Below are positions 1 through 5,591 of a DNA stretch of 9,154 nt, in pieces. The notes under the pieces were generated by a model. That model had not been told where the DNA came from. It ran no database searches and was given only the letters and a program-made list of their open reading frames with translations. The DNA comes from Lachnospiraceae bacterium (lineage in GTDB: Bacteria > Bacillota > Clostridia > Lachnospirales > Lachnospiraceae), in the NCBI GenBank assembly GCA_009774215.1, contig VSNH01000131.1, forward strand, positions 1 through 9,154, given 5' to 3'. The position numbers and the translations under genes are program-made. Each line of letters begins with the position of its first letter. The first letter of the stretch is position 1.

Positions 1-540
1 GCCGATCACGCGGGCCAGTCGGCTCACTTCGCGCAGAGAGCGGAAGGAGAAGAGGCGGCTCGCCGCCTTCTCATGGCTGGGAAGGGCGGGCTGCGCATTT
101 CCCTTGGATGGAGTTTTCGGGGAGGGGGTGGATTCTTCCGTGCCGTTCATTCGGCGCAGGAGATTGAGAACCTCGTCCGCGCTGTCGGCAAAAGCTTCCA
201 TCAGCGCTTCGTTATCCTCGGTTTCTTCCATTTCATATTCATCATCATGAACGGAGGGAGCAAACTTAGCAAACCGGGTATCCAGCTCTTCGGGATCTTC
301 CACCTTGGTGACAATCAGCACAATACACTCGGCGTTTAAGGGAATCGCTTCGATCATAAGAGGGATATCCTCCGCCTCAAAGCCGCATTCGTATGCTGCC
401 TGCTGCATCAAATCGCGGAAGAGGCTTTTTGCCTTCTCTGTGCCGTAAGCCAGTTCGCTGATCTTTAATTCTCTGTTCAGCAGATCTTCTCTTGTGAGGG
501 TGCAGCGGATTTGCTGTTCATTCACTTTTTCTATTCTCAT
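1..540 (-). CDS. mecA: MecA-family ClpC adaptor protein, 3' end cut by window start
   Basis: MecA adaptors bind target proteins and hand them to the ClpC/ClpP protease; in Bacillus the best known target is ComK. The reverse strand reads from ATG at 540-538 without a stop to the window edge, giving 180 residues. The N-terminal domain begins MRIEKVNEQQIRCTLTREDL, followed by SELAYGTEKAKSLFRDLMQQ and the family-typical stretch IPLMIEAIPL. VTKVEDPEELDTRFAKF is at about residues 78-94. A low-complexity acidic linker (about 98-150) follows, and the ClpC-binding domain starts at about 160 (SRLFSFRSLREV). Known family members are roughly 200-250 residues, so the last part of the C-terminal domain lies outside the window. 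An AAAGGAAG ribosome binding site (complement of 552-559) precedes the ATG by 11 bases. The gene is divergent from everything else here and has its own promoter. The family call is confident; the actual substrate in this organism is unknown. Confidence 0.93.
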   Translation of the reverse strand, partial: MRIEKVNEQQIRCTLTREDLLNRELKISELAYGTEKAKSLFRDLMQQAAYECGFEAEDIPLMIEAIPLNAECIVLIVTKVEDPEELDTRFAKFAPSVHDDEYEMEETEDNEALMEAFADSADEVLNLLRRMNGTEESTPSPKTPSKGNAQPALPSHEKAASRLFSFRSLREVSRLARVIG

Positions 541-583
541 GTTATTGTTCGCTTCCTTTATTTTAGAATAATAGCGTTTGTGC

Positions 584-598
584 CGGGAACGTTTCCCG
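584..598. repeat. Inverted repeat in the mecA leader, possible operator
   Basis: CGGGAA and TTCCCG form a perfect 6-base inverted repeat around a 3-base spacer, with an AACGTT core. It lies between the predicted mecA -10 box and the mecA ribosome binding site, so it would fall in the early transcribed leader. It could be a repressor operator or a small RNA hairpin. The CpG-centred core resembles LacI-family operators only loosely, and no regulator is encoded in the window. Confidence 0.35.
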
Positions 599-617
599 CA
601 TCTCTTAAGTTAAGTGT

Positions 618-647
618 ATCTTAATCCCAGAGGTCGGTTTTAGTCAA
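618..647 (-). promoter_or_regulatory. Predicted SigA-type promoter for mecA
   Basis: On the minus strand TTGACT (complement of 642-647) is followed, after 18 bases, by TAAGAT (complement of 618-623). The -35 matches 5 of 6 and the -10 matches 4 of 6 consensus bases. Transcription would start near position 611, leaving a leader of about 70 bases that includes the inverted repeat at 584-598. Confidence 0.55.
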
Positions 648-664
648 TAGTGCGCGATAAGTGT

Positions 665-724
665 TTAAAAAATTTTAATAATTTTAGAAAATGCTTGCAA
701 TTCCTGTCAGATTATGGCTATAAT
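665..724 (+). promoter_or_regulatory. Strong-looking plus-strand promoter with AT-rich upstream tract
   Basis: TTGCAA (695-700) and a perfect TATAAT (719-724) are separated by 18 bases. Directly upstream of the -35, about 667-691 is almost pure A/T with A- and T-tracts, which resembles an UP element. The predicted start is about 731. No convincing protein gene begins within the next several hundred bases, so the likely product is an untranslated RNA (see 731-855). Confidence 0.6.
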
Positions 725-730
725 CTAACT

Positions 731-855
731 ACAAGGTGTCTCTGATAATCCGCAAGGGAAGGAGGCATGCGAAAATTAAATAAATAACATCTGTGTCTTT
801 GCCGTATCTTTTGGCGGAGGCAGTCTTATGGGCTATGTGCCTTGTCGGAGACCAT
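731..855 (+). ncRNA. Candidate structured small RNA, 6S-like rod with central bubble
   Basis: The RNA predicted from the promoter at 695-724 can fold into a rod. A 10-bp closing stem pairs 739-748 with 842-851, including two G-U pairs. A second stem pairs 763-769 with 836-842, sharing one base with the first. A large AT-rich asymmetric bubble (about 770-790 opposite 824-835) follows, then an apical hairpin pairing 796-803 with 813-820 around a 9-base loop, extended by 791-793 with 821-823. Closing stem, bubble and terminal hairpin is the arrangement of 6S RNA, the RNA polymerase decoy. The stem strands UCUCUGA and UCGGAGA match the E. coli 6S stem as I remember it, and CCGCAAG follows where E. 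coli has UCGCAAG. Against this, about 125 bases is short for 6S (usually about 180-200), and no good terminator follows; only a weak hairpin at 879-900 is visible. An alternative fold pairs 731-736 with 840-845. It could instead be another RNA or a leader. Confidence 0.35.
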
Positions 856-1140
856 ATCTTACTCCCAATCTAAGCACCGGATTAATTCATAAGAATTTCC
901 TTTGGTACACAAAATATAATTCACAAGGAATGAGTAGGTTATACAGATATTTTTCAAATTCATTTGCATGTCAGAGTCATCTTCAGAACTGTTTCCACCC
1001 TCCTATATCATATGCTGTTAGTATATCACGGTTGAGTTATTTTATAGTTTTTTTGTTAATCCTTTTGGGAGACGGCATAAGAGGGTCTGTTATTATGTTG
1101 GTTTTGGGAGGCTTCCCGCTATGTGACGCTGTCATTACCT
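856..1140. other. Non-coding stretch, no gene recognised
   Basis: This AT-rich stretch separates the candidate RNA from the GH18 promoter. A frame open from ATG 828 to 1142 crosses it, but its translation has no recognisable family, an odd composition rich in S, L, Y and F, and it starts inside the candidate RNA stem, so I do not call it. There are no tRNA, rRNA, CRISPR or insertion-sequence ends. Only a weak hairpin at 879-900 and a short GGGA/TCCC hairpin near 1107-1120 were seen. Confidence 0.5.
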
Positions 1141-1151
1141 GAAAAAAACTA

Positions 1152-1180
1152 ATGACTGAAAGGGAATAGTTTGATATAAT
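1152..1180 (+). promoter_or_regulatory. Predicted promoter for the GH18 gene and possibly the downstream genes
   Basis: ATGACT (1152-1157, 4 of 6 to the SigA -35) and a perfect TATAAT (1175-1180) are spaced by exactly 17 bases. The expected start is about 1187, which is the first base of the hairpin at 1187-1234. The pattern is that of the vegetative sigma factor rather than a sporulation sigma, although a second promoter cannot be excluded. Confidence 0.65.
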
Positions 1181-1186
1181 CGTAGT

Positions 1187-1234
1187 AAACGCGGCGGGCA
1201 GGAAAGGGAAAACTTCCCTGCCCGGACGGCGTTT
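1187..1234 (+). promoter_or_regulatory. 5'-terminal stem-loop in the GH18 mRNA leader
   Basis: An outer stem pairs AAACGC (1187-1192) with GCGTTT (1229-1234). An inner stem pairs CGGGCAGG (1195-1202) with CCTGCCCG (1217-1224) and can extend as GGAA/TTCC with a bulge. The hairpin begins at the predicted transcription start and ends 26 bases before the start codon, leaving the AAGGAG site free. No T-run follows, so it is not a simple terminator. A 5' mRNA-stabilising hairpin or a protein-binding leader are the best guesses. Confidence 0.5.
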
Positions 1235-1260
1235 ATCACGGTCAAAAAGGAGCTGGACAA

Positions 1261-2967
1261 ATGAAAAAAGTAATTCCGGTGATCGTCGCGGTCGTTCTTA
1301 TTATATTGATTGGCGCGGTGGGGGTTGGAGCGAAGCTGCTGGAAAAATACTCTTATTCTAAAGAGAGGGCGGATTTGACGGAATATTTTGGCATTTCCGG
1401 GGAGAATGACGTCCCCATTATTTTGCAGGACGAACAGATAGAAGAGCATGCAAAGCTGTTTGACGGCATGTGCTATTTCGATATAGCTACTGTGCATAAA
1501 TATTTTAATGACAGATTTTATGAGGACAAGTCGGAAAACAGTCTCCTCTACACGACGCCGGACATGGTCTACGCGAACGTGATCGGTACGGGGACGGTTA
1601 CCGGCTATGACGCGGATTTTGTCGAGAGCGATGAGAGCTGTGACTATACGCTCTCCCGCTATGAGGGGGAGACGCTTTATATCGCGGCGGACTATGTAAA
1701 AAAATACGCGAATTTTTCATACGAGCTTTTTGCGGAGCCGAACCATATGCAGGTGTATACCGAATGGGACAAGCGGGAGACTGCGCCCGTCAAAAAGGAC
1801 ACGCAGGTGCGTTATCAGGGCGGCATCAAGAGCGATATCCTGACGGACGTATCGGCGGGAGATACCGTCATTGTGCTGGAAGAAATGGAAACCTGGACGA
1901 AAGTAAAGACGCAGGATTCTTTTATCGGTTATGTGGAAAATAAAATGCTGGGGGAAAAGACGGAGGAGGAGCCGGTTCCCGTGACGGATTATGTAGAGCC
2001 GGAATATAAGGCGAACACCCGTGATCACAAGATTAATCTGGGCTGGCATGTGATCGGCGGGGTGGAAGGCAATGATACGCTGGAAGCGGCTGTCTCGCAG
2101 ACGAAGGGGCTTAATGTGATTTCTCCGACATGGTTTACTCTGACGGGGAACGAGGGAGAGTTCAGCAGCTTTGCCACGACTTCCTATGTGGAAAGAGCGC
2201 ATGAAATGGGGCTTGAGGTCTGGGCGCTGGTGGGCAATGTGGACAGCGTGGATGTGGACATGTACACGGTGCTTGGCAAGACGTCCAACAGGCGGCGTTT
2301 GATTTTGCAGCTATTAGCGGCGGCACGGGAGTATAATCTGGACGGTTTGAATATTGATTTTGAAAATATCAGTCTGGACGCGGGAGAACCTTTTGTCCAG
2401 TTTATCAGGGAACTTTCCATCCCCTGCAGAAAATACGGCATAGTGCTTTCCGTGGACAACTATGTGCCCATGGATCACACGGATCACTATGACCGGGCCG
2501 AGCAGGGCGCCGTGGCGGACTATGTGATTATCATGGGATATGACGAACATTACAACGGCAGCGACGAGGCGGGGAGCGTGGCTTCGATCGGCTTTGTGGA
2601 GAAGGGCATCGAAAATACAGTGGCGGATGTGCCAAAAGAGAAAGTGATCAACGCCCTTCCTTTTTATACCCGAATCTGGGAGACCGGAGCGGACGGCATA
2701 AGCAGTCAGGCGGTGGGCATGGAAATGGCGCAGACTTACGTGGCGGATCACCAGATTGCAACCCGCTGGGACGAGGAAACCTGTCAGAATTACGGGGAGT
2801 TTCAGGACGGCGACAGACTGTGTCAGGTGTGGCTGGAGGATGCGGAGTCCATCAAGGTAAAACTGAACATTATGGAAAAGTATGAGATCGCGGGCGTGGC
2901 GGCGTGGCGTCTCGGTTTTGAGACGGCGGACGTCTGGGATGTAATCGGGGAATATATGGACAGGTGA
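1261..2967 (+). CDS. Membrane-anchored SH3 / glycoside hydrolase 18 protein (SleL/YaaH/YdhD-like)
   Basis: Predicted cell-wall glycosidase, probably an N-acetylglucosaminidase acting on peptidoglycan or spore cortex fragments. It has 568 residues. One N-terminal membrane segment (about 4-24) with basic residues in front suggests anchoring with the rest outside. A region of about 30-170 is not assigned but resembles stalk domains of related clostridial proteins. An SH3-type domain lies at about 177-231 (KKDTQVRYQGG... to FIGYVENKML), followed by an acidic linker. The GH18 barrel spans about 255-568. The catalytic strand is DGLNIDFE at 361-368, with Glu368 as the expected acid and Asp366 as its partner; the second Asp of the classical DxxDxDxE motif is Asn364, as in spore-type GH18 enzymes. 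MGYDEHY at 425-431 and ALPFYTRIW at 465-473 are further family motifs. AAGGAG sits 8 bases before the ATG. Vegetative versus germination role is not decided by the sequence; the exact substrate is an inference. Confidence 0.88.
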   Translation: MKKVIPVIVAVVLIILIGAVGVGAKLLEKYSYSKERADLTEYFGISGENDVPIILQDEQIEEHAKLFDGMCYFDIATVHKYFNDRFYEDKSENSLLYTTPDMVYANVIGTGTVTGYDADFVESDESCDYTLSRYEGETLYIAADYVKKYANFSYELFAEPNHMQVYTEWDKRETAPVKKDTQVRYQGGIKSDILTDVSAGDTVIVLEEMETWTKVKTQDSFIGYVENKMLGEKTEEEPVPVTDYVEPEYKANTRDHKINLGWHVIGGVEGNDTLEAAVSQTKGLNVISPTWFTLTGNEGEFSSFATTSYVERAHEMGLEVWALVGNVDSVDVDMYTVLGKTSNRRRLILQLLAAAREYNLDGLNIDFENISLDAGEPFVQFIRELSIPCRKYGIVLSVDNYVPMDHTDHYDRAEQGAVADYVIIMGYDEHYNGSDEAGSVASIGFVEKGIENTVADVPKEKVINALPFYTRIWETGADGISSQAVGMEMAQTYVADHQIATRWDEETCQNYGEFQDGDRLCQVWLEDAESIKVKLNIMEKYEIAGVAAWRLGFETADVWDVIGEYMDR

Positions 2968-3084
2968 TTACATCGACGCTGTTTTTGCCTGTTTTGCGGC
3001 AGAGGGTGAGATGAATAGTTATCTTCCGACGTCTTTCTTCATATATATGCACTAAGATGTGTATCGGCATAGCCAAATCTGTAT

Positions 3085-3100
3085 CTTGCCGAACGGCAGG
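3085..3100 (+). promoter_or_regulatory. Small hairpin before the amidase gene
   Basis: CTTGCC and GGCAGG pair around a GAAC loop (one G-T pair) in the 155-base gap between the GH18 and amidase genes, 22 bases before the amidase ATG. No T-run follows. No clear promoter or terminator was found in this gap, so read-through from the GH18 gene is plausible. Confidence 0.3.
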
Positions 3101-3122
3101 CGTGGTTTGGCCCGGGTGAAAA

Positions 3123-3851
3123 ATGGAGAGAGAAAAATCGGGAAAATATAACAGACTTGTCAGGATAGGGCTGCTTCTGATGCTGCTTGCTGCCTTTGGA
3201 TTTGCTCTGCGTGGCGGCGCGCGCATGGTGTCCTCTAACAGAGCCCTGACGGAGAAAACAGAGAAGGTAAAGCCCTGTGTAGTCATCGACGCCGGGCACG
3301 GCGGGGCTGATCCGGGCAAGGTGGGCGTGGATGGCAGTCTGGAAAAGGACATCAATTTAAAGATTGCGAAAAAGCTGGCTATGTTCCTTACGGCGGCGGA
3401 TGTGGACGTGGTGCTCACAAGGGAAGACGATGCAGGGCTTTACGACGAAAACGTCTCAAACAAAAAGGTGCAAGACATGAAAAACCGCGTGGCGCTGATC
3501 GAGGAGAAAAAACCGGCGCTAACGGTGAGCATCCACCAAAACAGCTATCACGAGGAATATGTGCACGGCGCGCAGGTCTTTTACTATGAGGGCAGCGAGG
3601 AGAGCAAGGAGATCGCGGAGCGTATGCAGCGGGTGCTGGCGGAGCAGATTGATCCGGACAACGCCAGAAAGGCGAAGGCGAACGGCAGCTATTACCTTTT
3701 GAAAAAGACGTCGTCGCCCATTGTGATTGTGGAGTGCGGTTTTTTGTCCAACTATGAGGAGGCGCAGAAGCTTTCCTCGGAGGTATATCAGGAAAAGACG
3801 GCGTGGGCGATTCATCTGGCGATTATGAACTACCTGAACAAGACGGAGTAG
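3123..3851 (+). CDS. N-acetylmuramoyl-L-alanine amidase, Amidase_3 family, CwlD-like
   Basis: Zinc amidase that cuts the bond between N-acetylmuramic acid and L-alanine of the peptide stem. The family includes CwlD, which makes muramic-delta-lactam in spore cortex. It has 242 residues. A membrane segment or uncleaved signal lies at about 12-30, and the catalytic domain at about 51-238. VVIDAGHGG (53-61) supplies zinc ligand His59, SLEKD supplies Glu74, SIHQN (136-140) supplies His138, and VECGFLSN (203-210) supplies catalytic Glu204, so all key residues are present. The single-domain size fits CwlD rather than large vegetative autolysins with repeats. An in-frame TGA at 3117-3119 fixes ATG 3123 as the first possible start. 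That TGA also lies in GGGTGA, the only Shine-Dalgarno-like element, so initiation may be modest or coupled. It lies between two other wall-hydrolase genes in one direction. I see the family clearly; the CwlD role is inferred from size and context. Confidence 0.9.
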   Translation: MEREKSGKYNRLVRIGLLLMLLAAFGFALRGGARMVSSNRALTEKTEKVKPCVVIDAGHGGADPGKVGVDGSLEKDINLKIAKKLAMFLTAADVDVVLTREDDAGLYDENVSNKKVQDMKNRVALIEEKKPALTVSIHQNSYHEEYVHGAQVFYYEGSEESKEIAERMQRVLAEQIDPDNARKAKANGSYYLLKKTSSPIVIVECGFLSNYEEAQKLSSEVYQEKTAWAIHLAIMNYLNKTE

Positions 3852-3944
3852 ATGAAGTGCGGAAACGGATACGGCGCGGGCGCTATCGGCTTGGACGCGG
3901 TACATGACAGAAATAAAAAGTAATAAAATGAGAAGGATACGACT

Positions 3945-4994
3945 GTGGATACAAAAGTAGTCCGGATAGACGAATCAAATAAGAGCGAGGCTCCGATTCG
4001 GGAGGCAGGAGAGATTATCAGGGCAGGCGGGCTGGTGGCCTTCCCTACGGAAACCGTTTACGGGCTGGGGGGAGATGCGCTGAATCCGATTTCTTCCGGA
4101 AAAATTTATGAGGCGAAGGGCAGACCTTCCGACAATCCGTTGATTGTGCATATCGCGGACTTGGAGGCTTTGGAGGCTATTGTGAAGTGTGTGCCGGAGA
4201 CGGCGAAAAAGCTGGCGGCAGCTTTCTGGCCGGGGCCGCTCACCATGATTCTGGAGAAATCGGATCTGGTGCCGAAGGAGACGACGGGCGGGCTTGATAC
4301 GGTGGCGGTGCGTATGCCGTCAGACGCTGTGGCCTTGTCGTTTATCAGGGCAGCAGGCGGTTATGTGGCCGCGCCCAGCGCCAACCGTTCCGGCAGGCCG
4401 AGTCCTACCCGCGCGTCCTATGTGGCGCAGGATCTGGACGGAAGGATAGAAATGATATTGGACGGCGGAGACGCCACGCTCGGATTGGAATCGACGATTG
4501 TGGATTTGACGGTGGAGCCGCCCGCAATTCTGAGGCCGGGGTTTATCACCGGTGAAATGCTCCGGCAGAAGCTGGGACGCGTGGATGAGGACGAAACGCT
4601 TTTTTCCGCCGACAGCGGACAAGCCCCGAAAGCGCCGGGCATGAAGTATCGGCATTATGCGCCGAAGGGTGAGCTTACGATTGTGAGAGGGCCGGCGGAG
4701 GAGGTAACGGATTTTATCGGCAAAGAACTTGCCGAAGGGCGAAGAAACGGGAAAAAGACGGGCGTTATTGCTACGGATGAGACGATAGATAAATATGAGG
4801 CGGATGTGCCGCGCAGCGTCGGAAAAAGAACGGACGCTGCTGCGGCAGCGAAAGGATTATACCGCGTTCTGCGGGAGTTCGATGATGAAGGCGTGGAGCT
4901 GATTTATTCGGAGAGTTTCGACGGGGAAGGCATTTCGCAGGCGGTGATGAACCGGCTGCTAAAAGCGGCGGGACACAGGGTGATAAATGTGTGA
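3945..4994 (+). CDS. sua5: L-threonylcarbamoyladenylate synthase, Sua5 type
   Basis: Makes threonylcarbamoyl-AMP from threonine, bicarbonate and ATP, the first step of the t6A modification at position 37 of ANN-decoding tRNAs; TsaD and partners finish it in the cytoplasm. The 349 residues match the long two-domain Sua5 form rather than short TsaC. The YrdC domain (about 10-205) shows AFPTETVYGLG (32-42), KGRPSDNPL (58-66), SANRSGRPSPT (145-155), LESTIVDLT (181-189) and ILRPGFITGEML (195-206). The linker motif APGMKYRHYAPK (229-241) precedes the Sua5 domain (about 243-349). The start is GTG 3945, seven bases after GAAGGA; residues upstream are not family-like. It is followed by rpiB, as in the Bacillus ywlC...ywlF neighbourhood, but without the ywlE-type phosphatase between them. 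It carries the only GCCGGC in the window. Confidence 0.95.
   Translation: MDTKVVRIDESNKSEAPIREAGEIIRAGGLVAFPTETVYGLGGDALNPISSGKIYEAKGRPSDNPLIVHIADLEALEAIVKCVPETAKKLAAAFWPGPLTMILEKSDLVPKETTGGLDTVAVRMPSDAVALSFIRAAGGYVAAPSANRSGRPSPTRASYVAQDLDGRIEMILDGGDATLGLESTIVDLTVEPPAILRPGFITGEMLRQKLGRVDEDETLFSADSGQAPKAPGMKYRHYAPKGELTIVRGPAEEVTDFIGKELAEGRRNGKKTGVIATDETIDKYEADVPRSVGKRTDAAAAAKGLYRVLREFDDEGVELIYSESFDGEGISQAVMNRLLKAAGHRVINV
4691..4696. other. Single GCCGGC, predicted target of the neighbouring restriction enzyme
   Basis: GCCGGC is the known site of NgoMIV, the family to which the enzyme at 7784-8659 belongs. Reading every CCGG in the window, only this one, inside sua5, is flanked to give GCCGGC. 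Actual specificity of this enzyme is inferred from homology. Confidence 0.5.
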
Positions 4995-5017
4995 GAAGAA
5001 GTTCTGCTTCTCGCACA
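4988..5017 (+). promoter_or_regulatory. Perfect 11-bp stem-loop spanning the sua5 stop codon
   Basis: Positions 4988-4998 pair with 5007-5017 (ten Watson-Crick pairs and one G-T) around an 8-base loop. The stem includes the TGA stop of sua5. The next bases are GAAAAAT on the plus strand, with no T-run on either side, so it is not a classic intrinsic terminator. An mRNA-processing or 3'-stabilising hairpin between sua5 and rpiB is the likelier role. Confidence 0.5.
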
Positions 5018-5096
5018 GAAAAATGCCAAATTGGCGGTGTCCACAAATAATATAGCAGGAAGCGTCGTTTTGCGCGCTTCGGAAAGGGAGGCAGAC

Positions 5097-5528
5097 ATGA
5101 TTGCAATAGGAAGTGACCACGGCGGATATGATTTGAGACAGAAGGTAATGGCGCATTTGAAGGAGCGGGGACTGGAGTACAAGGACTTCGGCTGCCCGGA
5201 TAAAAGCTCCTGCGATTATCCGATTTTCGGTGCGGCGGTGGCGAAGGCGGTGGCCTCGGGAGAGTGTGACAGGGGGATCGTAATCTGCACCACAGGCATC
5301 GGGATCTCCATGACGGCAAACAAGGTAAAGGGAATCCGCTGCGCGCTCTGCGGCGATCCGGTTTCCGCGAGATTGACAAGGGAGCATAACGACGCGAATG
5401 TGCTTGCCATGGGGGCGGCGATCATCGGGGAAATGGTGGCGCTTGATATCGTAGATATCTTTTTGGACACGCCCTTTTCCCACGGGGAGAGACATCAGAG
5501 AAGAGTGGATTTGATCGAAAACTGTTAA
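5097..5528 (+). CDS. rpiB: Ribose-5-phosphate isomerase B (RpiB/LacAB family)
   Basis: Interconverts ribose 5-phosphate and ribulose 5-phosphate in the pentose phosphate pathway; cytoplasmic. I chose ATG 5097, giving 143 residues, because GGGAGG lies just upstream and the protein then begins MIAIGSDHGG exactly as the family does. The frame is open further up to a TTG at 5031, but those 22 residues are not family-like. Asp7-His8 (SDHGG), Cys64 in CTTGIGISMTANK (64-76, the isomerase base), GIRCALCGD (79-87), His97-Asn98 in REHNDANVLAMG, and Arg132/Arg136 near the C terminus are all in place. LacA/LacB galactose-6-phosphate isomerases share the fold, but a single subunit next to sua5 argues for RpiB. 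A related sugar-phosphate substrate such as allose 6-phosphate cannot be excluded. Confidence 0.92.
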   Translation: MIAIGSDHGGYDLRQKVMAHLKERGLEYKDFGCPDKSSCDYPIFGAAVAKAVASGECDRGIVICTTGIGISMTANKVKGIRCALCGDPVSARLTREHNDANVLAMGAAIIGEMVALDIVDIFLDTPFSHGERHQRRVDLIENC

Positions 5529-5591
5529 GGATGCTTAAGAGACGGCATTCTCTGATATGTCCTATGAGTTCATATAAGTGGGGAGAAAAGT

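Noticed and set aside
767..787. Six-codon frame (MRKLNK) preceded by AAGGAGG, like a leader peptide
   Set aside because: The spacing between GGAGG and ATG is a single base, too short for normal initiation, and the peptide has no attenuator-like codon run.
731..860. Known riboswitch or T-box leader
   Set aside because: I found no T-box sequence AGGGUGGNACCGCG and none of the conserved cores of TPP, FMN, cobalamin, lysine, glycine or M-box riboswitches as I know them; the next gene is also over 400 bases away.
828..1142. Open frame of 104 codons on the plus strand with GGAGG 7 bases before its ATG
   Set aside because: The translation matches no family I know and is compositionally odd. It begins inside the predicted RNA stem, so the GGAGG is better explained as part of the apical hairpin strand.
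2870..3418. Long minus-strand open frames opposite the wall-hydrolase and sua5 genes (for example also 4771-5379)
   Set aside because: They lie antisense to clearly coding frames with intact family motifs, and their translations are rich in R, P, S and H, typical of shadow frames in GC-rich coding DNA.
4988..5024. Intrinsic terminator after sua5
   Set aside because: The stem is excellent, but GAAAAAT follows on the plus strand and no T-run follows on the minus strand.
5031..5096. Extended rpiB start at TTG 5031
   Set aside because: The extra 22 residues are not family-like, and a GGGAGG site with ATG at 5097 gives the standard MIAIGSDHGG start.
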